A stretch of 64,000 bases of DNA from Shewanella ulleungensis (GCF_014648315.1 NZ_BMQW01000010.1:1-64000), one strand, 5' to 3'. Numbered from the stretch's first letter, positions 24,819-33,389 are shown. Program-made: numbers and translations. Notes: generated by a model not told the origin, from the sequence alone.

Positions 24819-26462
24819 ATGCCGACCCAAATCCACATTAAATATTATTACACTTTTGGTACTTTTATCGCGTTGTGCTTATGCATCGCATTACCTTATG
24901 TAGTGCTGCAAGTGGTGTTTGGCTGGGTGGCATTGTCATTAGCTTTAGTCAGTTCTGCCTATTGGTTTAATAGCGCAGGGATTTTTCGTAAAAGCCAAGA
25001 CGGCAGTATTCCTTGGTATATCAGCTGGAGTTTTGTGCCTTTTTTAATGGGCAGTCAGGCGTACAACTCATGGGCTCGAAAGCACGACAAAGTGCCTGCT
25101 ATCCAACAAATAGACAAGCAACTGTATTTAGCGTGTCGCTTGTTTCCAAGCGATGTTGAGCAACTAAAACGTGAAAAAATAGGTGCTATCTTAGATGTTA
25201 CCGCTGAGTTTGATGCACTTGAATGGACCTTAGTCGATGAGAATATCGAGTATTTAAATATTCCGGTGTTAGACCATAACGTGCCAACGATTGCCCAAGT
25301 AAATCAAGCAGTAAACTGGTTACATAATCAGGTGCGTAAAGGCAACAATGTGGTAGTGCATTGTGCCTTAGGTCGAGGCCGCTCAGTGCTTATGTTGGCC
25401 GCGTATTTAGTGTGCCGCGATAAAAACCGTCAGTTTAGCGATGTGCTTAAAAGCATTAACGATATTCGCCAAACTGCTAGGTTAAATAAATGGCAGTTAG
25501 CTGGCGTTGAAAAAATGCATCAACAACAGCAAATTAATATCCATAAGCAAGCCTGGTTAATTGTTAATCCGGTATCGGGCGGTGGTAAGTGGCACAACGA
25601 AGCTGATCATATTAAACAAACCCTATCGCGTTATTTTCAGCTTAAGGTGTTGTACACCGCCAAAGATAAATCGGCAGTGCAATTGGCCGAACAAGCTAAA
25701 GCGCAAGGTGCCGATATCATCATTGCTTGCGGCGGCGACGGCACAGTTAACGAGGTCGCCTCGGTGTTAGTCGACAGCGATATTTATTTAGGCATTATCC
25801 CTATGGGCACCACCAATGCATTAAGCCACACCTTATTTGGGGTTAACAGTAAATTGATACCCGTGTCGCAGGCGTTAGATATTTTAATTCAAGGTCATCA
25901 TCAACGTATTGATACCGCGGTGTGTAACGACAGCATTATGTTACTGCTGATGGGCTTAGGCTTTGAGCATAAAATGATTCAAAAAGCCGACCGTGAAACC
26001 AAAAATGACATGGGTCAGTTAGCGTATTTAAATGGTTTATGGGAAGCCATTGATGAAAATCAGTCGTTATCAATACGCTTACAACTTGATGATGGTGAAA
26101 CCCACACTATCGATACCACCAGTTTGGTTGTTGCTAATGCCGCGCCATTTTCCAGCGTGTTAGCACAGGGTAATGGTGAGCCTATTATTAATGATGGTCT
26201 GCTAGACATCACCTGGATTGAGGCAAGTGACACTTCGCCGCAGCAATTACTCAGTATGACCGAGTTATTGTTTGCTGGGTTAACAGGCCGTCGCGATCAA
26301 CAAGCGGAAACGAGTGCGATTCATCATCAGCAGGCCAAAAAAATCTATTTAACAACGGATACTCAGTTTAAGTACGTGATTGATGGTGAGCTGTTTGAGG
26401 CTGATGATATGCGTATTGAGGTTAAACCTAAGTCGTTGTCTGTGATGATTCCACAGGGGTGA
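24819..26462 (+). CDS. Dual-specificity phosphatase fused to a diacylglycerol/lipid kinase
   Basis: 547 residues. Two membrane helices (about 10-50) are followed by a cysteine phosphatase domain (about 95-235) with HCALGRGRS (Cys182, Arg188) and a DHN acid loop near 152. A DAGK/YegS-type kinase domain (about 244-547) has NPVSGGG at 250-256 and the catalytic GGDGTVNE at 305-312. Both active-site signatures are intact. The kinase half should phosphorylate a lipid alcohol such as diacylglycerol; the phosphatase half may remove phosphate from a lipid or protein. AGGAGG precedes the ATG. Joining opposing activities in one membrane protein is notable. Confidence 0.87.
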   Translation: MPTQIHIKYYYTFGTFIALCLCIALPYVVLQVVFGWVALSLALVSSAYWFNSAGIFRKSQDGSIPWYISWSFVPFLMGSQAYNSWARKHDKVPAIQQIDKQLYLACRLFPSDVEQLKREKIGAILDVTAEFDALEWTLVDENIEYLNIPVLDHNVPTIAQVNQAVNWLHNQVRKGNNVVVHCALGRGRSVLMLAAYLVCRDKNRQFSDVLKSINDIRQTARLNKWQLAGVEKMHQQQQINIHKQAWLIVNPVSGGGKWHNEADHIKQTLSRYFQLKVLYTAKDKSAVQLAEQAKAQGADIIIACGGDGTVNEVASVLVDSDIYLGIIPMGTTNALSHTLFGVNSKLIPVSQALDILIQGHHQRIDTAVCNDSIMLLLMGLGFEHKMIQKADRETKNDMGQLAYLNGLWEAIDENQSLSIRLQLDDGETHTIDTTSLVVANAAPFSSVLAQGNGEPIINDGLLDITWIEASDTSPQQLLSMTELLFAGLTGRRDQQAETSAIHHQQAKKIYLTTDTQFKYVIDGELFEADDMRIEVKPKSLSVMIPQG

Positions 26463-26518
26463 TTCTTTTTTAAGGGCTCGAATAGTCTGGCCTAATTAGT
26501 ATTGAGTCAGCTTAATCT

Positions 26519-26650
26519 ATACCAATGATTCATCGGTATTAATTGCCTGCCGCAGGCTCCGTGCAGATGATTAAGCGAGACGCCGCAAGCACATCCATGT
26601 GGGCTTAACCAAAACATCCATGTTTTAGATACTCGCTGACTCATCTGCAC
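26519..26650. repeat. Multi-hairpin intergenic element
   Basis: GTGCAGATGATTAAGCGAG (26561-26579) pairs with CTCGCTGACTCATCTGCAC (26632-26650) at 17 of 19 positions. Inside are two perfect hairpins, CACATCCATGTG (26590-26601) and AAAACATCCATGTTTT (26611-26626). Just before it are GCCTGCCGCAGGC (26545-26557) and an ATACC...GGTAT hairpin from 26519. No protein frame fits. The arrangement could be a folded RNA or a REP-type mosaic. Confidence 0.7.
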
Positions 26651-26814
26651 CTGTCATTATCTCTCTTCGATTTAGCCTCTTTGTTGTCTGAAGGTAAGCT
26701 AAAAGCATAGATTAAAAGTCTTTGGTGTCATGGTTTAAATTGTTGAATTTGTTTTAAATGTTAAACTAGTTTGTGTGGTGGTTCTGCTGGGGTAATTTAA
26801 TTCTGGCCTGCGGC

Positions 26815-26843
26815 CATTAAGGTCGTGATGCTTCGCCCACGAC
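26815..26843 (+). repeat. Fragment of the long intergenic repeat
   Basis: GGCCTGCGGCCATTAAGG...GATGCTTCGCCCACGAC closely follows the internal GGCCTGCGGCCACTAACG...GGCGCTTCGCC block of the longer copy that begins at 26908, in the same orientation. It appears to be a partial copy. Confidence 0.6.
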
Positions 26844-26907
26844 AGGGTGAATAAACGTTACTTTGATTCAAGTATATCTATATGGGGCGGTTAGTTTAAA
26901 TTTGTCT

Positions 26908-27244
26908 TCCCGGCAATGCTTTTGAGCCGGGATCCAGGTGTTTGTTTTTATTTTGCTTATGGCCTGCGGCCACTAACGTCGTGGCGCTTCGCCTACACCA
27001 GACCAAGAGGAAACCAACGGCTGTTCCCTCTTGGAACTCCCAGCCGCCACATCAAAATTATCTGAAAAGCGATAATTTCGCGACGTGGTCAGATCCAGCT
27101 TTTAACTTCGTTTCGGTGTTCTTCGGCCTTATTCGAAAATGCTAACGCTTCAGATGGGACGTCCCTTCCCCTCTAAAGCTAGCTGGCCGTCCATGGTCAG
27201 CTCACGTCATTTTCTTCAACGGCCTCAAGTTCAGAGTTGAATTT
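26908..27244 (+). repeat. Long intergenic repeat, copy A (left arm)
   Basis: The first of two inverted arms flanking the LysR-reductase cassette. It begins with the hairpin TCCCGGC...GCCGGGA, followed by GGCCTGCGGCCACTAACG. Next come a CCAAGAGG...CCTCTTGG hairpin (27003-27034), an AAATTATC...GATAATTT hairpin and a block ending GGCCTCAAGTTCAGAGTTG. Its right ~125 bases (about 27121-27244) match copy B in inverse with only a few differences. The left ~90 bases also match; the middle diverges. A third copy is at 63190-63470. No transposase is present. Confidence 0.8.
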
Positions 27245-27380
27245 AGGTTTTTCAATCGAGGAATCTAACTCATTTATGGACATTTCTGAGTCAGTGATTT
27301 TGCTAAATTAGCAATTCATGAATAACTACAAATATGAAAAATAACGTAATCTAATGTGTAGTTTTGGTGCTAAAGAACAG

Positions 27381-28286
27381 CTATATGAACTCATTATTCT
27401 CAATGCTAAGATGCCTTTTGAGAAACTCGATAAATGATGAAATTCGAAGAGATGTTACTGAGTTTTTGTAATAAATAGCATGAATAGGTTGATCAATTCT
27501 GAGAGATGCCCCCTTGAACAGTTCTACCAAACTGCCATTTTTTCTATCTCTATATGTCATAAAGTCAGATAAGCATGCTATACCTGCTCCACTTAACGCT
27601 AAATGCCGAATTACTTCACCATTATCTGCCAGTAAGCTACTCGTTGCTTTATAGATCTTATCGCTTTCATCTATGAGAGGCCAATTTTTCAGAATTTCAG
27701 GCTTACTAAATCCCAATAGTCTATGGCTGGATAGGTCATCGATACGACTTGGTGTGCCAAATTCTTTCAGATACTCAGGACTGGCAAGAATGCGTATTCT
27801 GCTGCTACCGATAAATACCGCTCTCAATGATGAATCTTTGAGTTGACCAATGCGGATAGCGATATCCGTATGTTTCCCGACTAAATCGATATTTTCTTCG
27901 CTTGTATTGAGTTCGATTTCAACTTCAGGGTAAAGCGCTTGGTAATGGGAAATACAAGAAGTAAGTCCATGAATTGCGAAGGGCGTTGCTGCATTAATTC
28001 GTAAAAGACCAGAAGGCTTATCTTTTTGGACTCTCAATTGATCCTCAGCCAAATCAACTTCTTCGAGTATTCTTCGAACTCTTTTTAGGTAAACCCTTCC
28101 TTCCGACGTAACACTCATTCTACGTGTAGTTCGGCTCAATAACGTAGTTTCTAGTTTTGTTTCTAGCCTTGAAATAGTTCTGCTCACTGCTGCTGGTGTA
28201 ATGGAAAGAACTTCTGACGCTCCTCGCACAGTTCCAGTATCTACGACAGCGACTAGCGCCTTCATCTCATCCAACGTCGATTTCAT
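27381..28286 (-). CDS. LysR-family transcriptional regulator
   Basis: 301 residues. The N-terminal winged helix (residues 1-60) has the LysR pattern MKALVAVVDTGTVRGASEVL and the recognition part TPAAVSRTISRLE. The effector domain follows from about 90. It belongs to the CrgA/YafC-like branch that often controls adjacent reductases. It is divergent from the aldo-keto reductase with 104 bases between start codons, the usual setting for a LysR regulator and its target. Both it and its two targets lie between inverted repeats. The inducer is unknown. Confidence 0.9.
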   Translation of the reverse strand: MKSTLDEMKALVAVVDTGTVRGASEVLSITPAAVSRTISRLETKLETTLLSRTTRRMSVTSEGRVYLKRVRRILEEVDLAEDQLRVQKDKPSGLLRINAATPFAIHGLTSCISHYQALYPEVEIELNTSEENIDLVGKHTDIAIRIGQLKDSSLRAVFIGSSRIRILASPEYLKEFGTPSRIDDLSSHRLLGFSKPEILKNWPLIDESDKIYKATSSLLADNGEVIRHLALSGAGIACLSDFMTYRDRKNGSLVELFKGASLRIDQPIHAIYYKNSVTSLRISSFIEFLKRHLSIENNEFI

Positions 28287-28390
28287 CCGTTACCTTTTGT
28301 AAATTCAAAATTGATTAATGTTAACTTTAAAGAATTAGTTATACCAAGTAAAGTTAACAGCAACAGCAACATAAATATTTTGGAGACGTT

Positions 28391-29191
28391 ATGACAGTAC
28401 CTTCGTTTGGTGTAGGCACTTTTCGCTTAGAGGGCGAAGTGGTAAAAAATTCAGTCTTAAACGCATTAGAAGTTGGCTATCGCGTAATTGATACTGCTCA
28501 AATCTATGGTAATGAAGCGAGCATTGGAGAAGCATTAGTGGAGTCAGGCATACCCAGAGAAGAGTTGTACATCACAACCAAAATCTGGGTAGACAATATG
28601 TCTAACGCTGAACTCATCCCAAGCCTCAAGGAAAGTCTAGAGAAGCTGAAAACGGACTATGTGGATTTAACACTCATTCACTGGCCCGGTGAGAATGAAA
28701 ATATAGACGAGTACATGCAGGCTCTGCTAGAGGCAAAATCCCTTGGATTAACTAAAGACATTGGGGTGTCAAATTTCAATATTGAGTTGTTACACAAAGC
28801 CTTCGATGCAGTAGGCAAAGAAAATATTGCTACAAACCAAATTGAGCTAAGCCCGTACTTACAAAACCCAAAATTAGTCTCATATATGCAAGAAAACGGT
28901 ATACAAGTAACCTCTTACATGACATTAGCCTATGGTGAAGTTTTAAAGGAACCTTTGATTATTGATATTGCAGGTAAGTACAAAGCGACACCAGCGCAAG
29001 TCGTGTTGGCGTGGGCACTTGCCAAGGAATTTGCCGTGATCCCTTCGTCAACCAAACGCGAAAACCTCATCAGCAACCTGCAAGCACAGCAACTCCGACT
29101 AACGCTTGAAGACATGGATTTGATCGATGGCCTTGAACGCAATGGGCGTCAAGTGAACCCTGATGGTCTTGCACCAAAGTGGGACGACTAA
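28391..29191 (+). CDS. dkgB: Aldo/keto reductase (DkgB-like)
   Basis: 266 residues of the aldo-keto reductase superfamily, a TIM barrel that reduces carbonyls with NADPH. The catalytic tetrad is visible: Asp and Tyr in VIDTAQIYGNE, Lys in ITTKIW and His in LIHWPG. The NADPH-binding C-terminal part has AVIPSSTKRENL. Length and wording match 2,5-diketogluconate reductase B (DkgB), which mostly reduces methylglyoxal and similar aldehydes. GGAG lies just before the ATG. Its stop is one base before the start of the quinone-reductase gene. Confidence 0.88.
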   Translation: MTVPSFGVGTFRLEGEVVKNSVLNALEVGYRVIDTAQIYGNEASIGEALVESGIPREELYITTKIWVDNMSNAELIPSLKESLEKLKTDYVDLTLIHWPGENENIDEYMQALLEAKSLGLTKDIGVSNFNIELLHKAFDAVGKENIATNQIELSPYLQNPKLVSYMQENGIQVTSYMTLAYGEVLKEPLIIDIAGKYKATPAQVVLAWALAKEFAVIPSSTKRENLISNLQAQQLRLTLEDMDLIDGLERNGRQVNPDGLAPKWDD

Positions 29192-29192
29192 A

Positions 29193-29777
29193 ATGAGCAA
29201 TGTATTGATCGTCAACGGTGGCAAAAAATTTGCTCACTCCGCAGGAGCACTCAACAATAGCTTAGTAGAAGTCGCTGAAAGCTATTTGACCGAGTTGAAC
29301 CATAACGTCAAAGTTACTGAGATAGACAATGGTTACGACATAGAAACTGAAATCGAGAAATGGTTATGGTCAGATGTCGTTATCCATCAAAATCCAGCAT
29401 GGTGGATGGGAACACCATGGATTGTTAAAAAGTATATTGATGGTGTTTTTACCCTTGGTCACGGTCGTTTGTATCAAAGTGATGGGAGAACAAGAGGTGA
29501 TAGAAACAAACATTATGGTTCAGGAGGGTTGATTCAAGGCAAAAAGTATATGCTTTCGGTCACATGGAATGCTCCACAAGATGCGTTTACTGATCCTTCT
29601 CAGTTTTTTGAAGGAGTCGGCGTTGATGGTGTGTACTTACCATTACACAAAGCCCATCAATTTTTGGGAATGTCTCCTTTGAGTACCTTTATGTGTAATG
29701 ATGTCATGAAAAACCCTCAGATCGAAAGCGACTTTGAAAGGTATAAAGCACACTTGAAGGAAGTATTTTCTGGTTAA
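29193..29777 (+). CDS. MdaB-like NAD(P)H quinone reductase
   Basis: 194 residues from ATG 29193; an upstream in-frame start inside the previous gene is unlikely. It has the flavodoxin-like fold with MSNVLIVNGGKKFAHS at the start. QNPAWWMGTPWIVKKYID is the FAD-binding block of the MdaB/modulator-of-drug-activity family, and MLSVTWNAPQDAF follows. Such enzymes reduce quinones by two electrons and protect against oxidative stress. It is in an operon with dkgB, under the divergent LysR gene, so the cassette looks like an electrophile or quinone detoxification module. Confidence 0.87.
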   Translation: MSNVLIVNGGKKFAHSAGALNNSLVEVAESYLTELNHNVKVTEIDNGYDIETEIEKWLWSDVVIHQNPAWWMGTPWIVKKYIDGVFTLGHGRLYQSDGRTRGDRNKHYGSGGLIQGKKYMLSVTWNAPQDAFTDPSQFFEGVGVDGVYLPLHKAHQFLGMSPLSTFMCNDVMKNPQIESDFERYKAHLKEVFSG

Positions 29778-29832
29778 TTTAGCCCGATACTGTCATCTAT
29801 TGGCTATGCAGGTTTAGCATGGGTTTATAAGC

Positions 29833-29865
29833 CACCCATCCTCTTATATGTAGAGGGGATGGGTG
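29833..29865. terminator. Hairpin after the quinone-reductase gene
   Basis: CACCCATCCTCT and AGAGGGGATGGGTG pair to form a long stem around TATATGT, about 55 bases after the stop. There is no clear T run, so it is a probable but not classical terminator. Confidence 0.5.
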
Positions 29866-30014
29866 TGTTGGTAAATCAGCAAATTTGGTCAAATCACTAG
29901 ATGTATTTTTGATAATAAAAAGTAAGTCAAACTTTAAACAATACTCTGTGACAAATAGCGGTCGAAACACACTTCGGGGCATAAATGAGTTACGTATATT
30001 GCTTGCAACAGCCA

Positions 30015-30397
30015 AAATTCAACTCTGAACTTGAGGCCGTTGAAGAAAATGACGTGAGCTGGCCATGGACGGCCAGCTAGCTTTAGAGGGGAAGGGACGC
30101 CCCATCTGAAGCGTTAGCATTTTCGAATAAGGCCGAAGCAGGCTACAAACGCGGTCAAAAGCTGGATAATTTTCCGTCGCAATTTTTTCGCTGCTGTTGT
30201 TTGGTTAAAAAAGCGAAAATGTTGCCGGAACGGCAGGGGTGATCCAAGAGGGGATTGCTGTTGATCCCCTCTTGGCCCGTGCAGGGTGGAACCTTGCGAT
30301 CTTAATCTGGTGTGGGGTGAAGCGCCACGACGTTAGTGGCCGCAGGCAATAAGTACAAAGCTAACACCTGGATCCCGGCTCAAAAGCATTGCCGGGA
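30015..30397 (-). repeat. Long intergenic repeat, copy B (right arm, inverted)
   Basis: An inverted copy of the element at 26908-27244. It starts AAATTCAACTCTGAACTTG and ends with the CCCGGC...GCCGGG hairpin (about 30373-30397). The first ~125 bases and last ~90 bases match copy A in inverse with few changes. The centre differs and is about 48 bases longer. Its CCAAGAGGGGA...TCCCCTCTTGG hairpin (30244-30275) keeps pairing although bases differ from copy A. It ends 52 bases before the stop codon of the sigma-54 activator gene. Confidence 0.8.
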
Positions 30398-30449
30398 TGG
30401 CTAGATTAGTGGATTCCAACTCAGAATCACTTCTGGGATGATGAGTTTC

Positions 30450-31811
30450 TTAATCTTCTGAGCTGGTTTGATCTTCGTATTTGCTCAGTTTGTTGTACAA
30501 GGTTTTGACACTAATACCGAGCTGCTTCGCGGTGTCATTTTTATTGCCGGCGGTTTGGTCTAACGCTTGATAGATTGCCACTTTTTCAAGTTCATCTAAA
30601 CGCATGCCAGCGGGGATTTGTACATCGTCTTCAACTGACTCGGCCGACTGCTCTAACGGGGTAATATTGATATGGTTTACATCAATAATATTGTCGGCAA
30701 GAATGTAAGCGCGCTCGATTGCATGCTTTAACTCTCGCACATTACCAGGCCACTTTTGTTGTTGAATAAGGGCTAAAGCATCATCAGTAAAGGCTTTACT
30801 GAGTTTTTCTGCAGCATTGCGGTAGGCCAAAAAGTGTTGTGCGAGTCCGCTGATGTCGTTGCCTCTGTCTCGCAACGGCGGTACGTAAATAGGAAAGTGG
30901 GCTAAGCGGAAATACAAATCTTCACGAAAATGACCGTGTTCAATGGCCTTGGCTGGGGCGCGGTTGGTGGCCGCCACAATACGCACATTGGCTTTTTTAA
31001 CATTAGGACTGCCGACTTGTCGATACTCATTATTTTCGAGTACCCGCAACAATTTAACCTGATGCTCAAGTGGCATTTCAGTGACTTCGTCTAAAAATAG
31101 TGTGCCACCTTCAGCTTGTTCAAACACGCCAGAATGATCTCGGTGAGCGCCAGTAAAGGCACCTTTAACGTGGCCAAATAATTCACTGTCAACTAACTCT
31201 GGGCTTAATGCGCCGCAGTTAATGGCAATAAAAGGCTCGTTAACTCGGTTACTCGCTAAGTGAATTGTATTTGCGACTAACTCTTTGCCAGCTCCGCTTT
31301 CTCCAATAATCAATACGTTACTGTCGGTTACCGCAACCTTACGCGTAGTTCTATACAACTTATGCATAGCTCGCGATGAACCCACTAATAAACCATATTG
31401 ATCAAGCTCGCTTGAGAAGGGCTGGTGTTTTTTAGCCGACTTAGTCACTAAGTCTTGGGCAAAATCTTCTAAGGTATCGTCAATCAACGTCATATCGTAA
31501 GGCTGACGAAAATGATAACCCGCTCCTGTCGCCATTAGCTTGTCTAGGTTGGGGTTTGGTTTGCCTTCACTTAAAAAGATGAATTCGATATCTGCCATTA
31601 ATTCACTATTGGCAATATCGACATAGTCTTGCTGGCTTAGGTTAGCGAGTTCGATAATGGCCACATCCACGGCATTATCTTCAAGTTGTGCCAACCAAGA
31701 TTGCTCTATGCTGCTGGCTATCTTATTGAAATGTTTACAACCCGGAACTTGTAAGAGCTGAGTTTGTGTTTGCGGCTGGCGCATATGGTAAAAAAGTACT
31801 GGACGACCCAT
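30450..31811 (-). CDS. Sigma-54-dependent activator with a degenerate receiver domain
   Basis: 453 residues. The N-terminal ~120 residues look like a receiver but lack the acidic pair at the start, and Glu54 (AIIELANLS) stands where the phospho-acceptor Asp should be. The AAA+ domain (about 140-365) has the Walker A GESGAGKE, the sigma-54 contact loop GAFTGA at 217-222 and FLDEVTEMP. A Fis-type helix-turn-helix (AKQLGISVKTLYNKL) ends the protein. It should activate -24/-12 promoters without classical phosphorylation. Candidate targets are in the window at 24139 and 32673. No kinase is adjacent. Confidence 0.9.
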   Translation of the reverse strand: MGRPVLFYHMRQPQTQTQLLQVPGCKHFNKIASSIEQSWLAQLEDNAVDVAIIELANLSQQDYVDIANSELMADIEFIFLSEGKPNPNLDKLMATGAGYHFRQPYDMTLIDDTLEDFAQDLVTKSAKKHQPFSSELDQYGLLVGSSRAMHKLYRTTRKVAVTDSNVLIIGESGAGKELVANTIHLASNRVNEPFIAINCGALSPELVDSELFGHVKGAFTGAHRDHSGVFEQAEGGTLFLDEVTEMPLEHQVKLLRVLENNEYRQVGSPNVKKANVRIVAATNRAPAKAIEHGHFREDLYFRLAHFPIYVPPLRDRGNDISGLAQHFLAYRNAAEKLSKAFTDDALALIQQQKWPGNVRELKHAIERAYILADNIIDVNHINITPLEQSAESVEDDVQIPAGMRLDELEKVAIYQALDQTAGNKNDTAKQLGISVKTLYNKLSKYEDQTSSED

Positions 31812-32065
31812 GCCGATATTACTCCCTGTCTATTAATACTCAATGTCAGTCAATGGTGTAAGTTTGACAATCAAAGGTGGTAATTTTTTCCTATTCGGCG
31901 TTTGCTCCGAGACTTGTTTATTAGCATAACAATTTAAAATCAGTAGGTTAATTAAACTTTGTCAATGTGCATGAATTATGCAAGACATCATAATGACTCA
32001 ATTTTACATTTATTAGCAAGTCATCATGCATGTTAACGATAATCATTAACAGTTGATAAGGAGAT

Positions 32066-32566
32066 ATGACGTTGAATAGAAAGCGATCTAATGAGGGGAT
32101 GTATGACGGTGCAGATTTGTGGTTACTCAATGAAGCAATCGATTTATGCCAAGCTGGGCAGCAATTTTATGCTCAGGCCACGAAAGGGGCAGATGATTAT
32201 AATATCAAGCGTATTTTTGGCCATATGGCAGAGATCAGAAAAGGTATCTTAAACCGACTAACAGCATTGTTTAAGTTAGTTGAGCCGCGATATCCACAAA
32301 CGATTGAGAGTATCGATACCTTAAGGCCGTCGTTGAGCCCTTTTTATGCAGAAGCAGAAAAAGCCATTGAGCAAAAGCGTTTGGCGAAAGCCATTAATGT
32401 ACTAGTTACTGCAGAGCAATATGTGTTAAATCGACTGAAACTTGCTGCCAAGCGTGCCAATAGTCAACAAGTGACCCGACAATTAGCTGAGGGTATCGCA
32501 TCTTTGCAAATAAGCTGTGACAGTATGAAAAATTTGCAGTTTAACGAGTCTAATCAATCGCCCTGA
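32066..32566 (+). CDS. DUF2383/PA2169-like four-helix protein
   Basis: 166 residues, all helical, with paired helices around DLCQAGQQFYAQATKG, IKRIFGHMAEIRKGILNRL and AEQYVLNRLKLAAKRA. This recalls the PA2169/DUF2383 ferritin-like stress family, but metal ligands are not convincingly complete and the family call is tentative. AAGGAG lies only 2 bases before ATG 32066, and 8 bases before an in-frame TTG at 32072, so the TTG may be the true start. It sits between the sigma-54 activator and the BON gene. Confidence 0.62.
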   Translation: MTLNRKRSNEGMYDGADLWLLNEAIDLCQAGQQFYAQATKGADDYNIKRIFGHMAEIRKGILNRLTALFKLVEPRYPQTIESIDTLRPSLSPFYAEAEKAIEQKRLAKAINVLVTAEQYVLNRLKLAAKRANSQQVTRQLAEGIASLQISCDSMKNLQFNESNQSP

Positions 32567-32672
32567 AAATATTACATAAGGTCGGTAAAAAAGTCCGATA
32601 TGGCTTCACTATTATCAACAGTATTTTAGCAGATAAAATAACAAGTAGTTTTAAAACAGTGGTTTATGATAG

Positions 32673-32690
32673 TTGGCACAGTTTGCGCAT
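32673..32690 (+). promoter_or_regulatory. Candidate sigma-54 promoter before the BON gene
   Basis: TTGGCACAGTTTGCGCAT has GG at 32675-32676 and GC at 32687-32688, 12 apart as required. It shares TTGGCACA exactly with the element at 24139. A start near 32700 would leave a leader of about 40 bases before ATG 32739. The -12 part (GCGCA) is less canonical. Confidence 0.55.
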
Positions 32691-32738
32691 TACCTAATAT
32701 GTAAAACAGCATTAACACTAACAATGGAGAATATCTTT

Positions 32739-33296
32739 ATGAAAAAGACTACATTATCAGTATTAACAAGCATCGTTCTTGGTTCAATGGCATTCACTGC
32801 AAATGCAGCTCAAGATTGGCAGGATGATGCAAAAGACGCATGGATTGATGGTAAGGCTGAAACCACGTTACTGTTAAACACTAACCTTAACTCTTTTGAT
32901 ATTAATACCGACGTAATAGACGGTAATGTAACCTTAACCGGTAAAGTAAACAGCAGTGTTGATAAAGCGCTGGCTGCAGAATTAGTAAAAAGTGTCGATG
33001 GTGTTAACGAGGTTAATAATGAATTAACCGTGATGAAGCAGCATCATGATAAAGATCATGACAGCGAAACGTTAGCCGATACCTTAACCGACTCAAAAGT
33101 GGCTACCGTGGTGAAAACTCGCTTATTATTTTCAACTGACATATCGGGTACCGAGATTGATGTTGACGTTGAAAATGGCGTAGTGACATTAGAAGGCACG
33201 GTATCGAGTGATGCAGAACGCGATTTAGCCTTAACTATTGCTAAAAATACCGACGACGTGAAAAAGGTTGTCGATGAGTTACGCATTACTGGGTAA
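32739..33296 (+). CDS. Periplasmic protein with two BON domains
   Basis: 185 residues from ATG 32739, which follows GGAG; an in-frame upstream ATG lacks both a ribosome site and a signal sequence. The signal peptide ends ANA (about residue 24). Two BON domains follow (about 36-102 and 115-183), each with the VxGxVTLxGxVxS pattern (DGNVTLTGKVNS, ENGVVTLEGTVSS). A His/Asp-rich linker, KQHHDKDHDSE, joins them. It resembles OsmY, an osmotically induced periplasmic protein that binds membranes or misfolded proteins. A sigma-54-type promoter precedes it. Confidence 0.88.
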   Translation: MKKTTLSVLTSIVLGSMAFTANAAQDWQDDAKDAWIDGKAETTLLLNTNLNSFDINTDVIDGNVTLTGKVNSSVDKALAAELVKSVDGVNEVNNELTVMKQHHDKDHDSETLADTLTDSKVATVVKTRLLFSTDISGTEIDVDVENGVVTLEGTVSSDAERDLALTIAKNTDDVKKVVDELRITG

Positions 33297-33319
33297 TCGT
33301 GATTGATTAGCATATTATT

Positions 33320-33343
33320 AACCAGCCTTCGGGCTGGTTTTTT
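33320..33343 (+). terminator. Rho-independent terminator after the BON gene
   Basis: AACCAGCC-TTCG-GGCTGGTT and then TTTT: a perfect 8-bp stem with a stable tetraloop. The longest possible start of the next gene (GTG 33348) lies only 5 bases beyond it. Confidence 0.92.
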
Positions 33344-33389
33344 CTGAGTGAGCAACAATATTAATGATGAGAAAATAAGGTGGCCGTAT

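Noticed and set aside
26942..27145. 67-codon open frame inside repeat copy A
   Set aside because: It follows the repeat, lacks a ribosome site, and its frame is not kept across copies; the same DNA in copies B and C reads differently.
26908..30397. Reading the cassette as an insertion sequence or transposon
   Set aside because: No transposase or integrase and no target duplication at the outer ends; kept only as a repeat-flanked cassette.
31964..31990. Possible third sigma-54 element before the DUF2383-like gene (TGTGCATGAATTATGCA)
   Set aside because: The invariant GG of the -24 element is TG; spacing alone is not enough.
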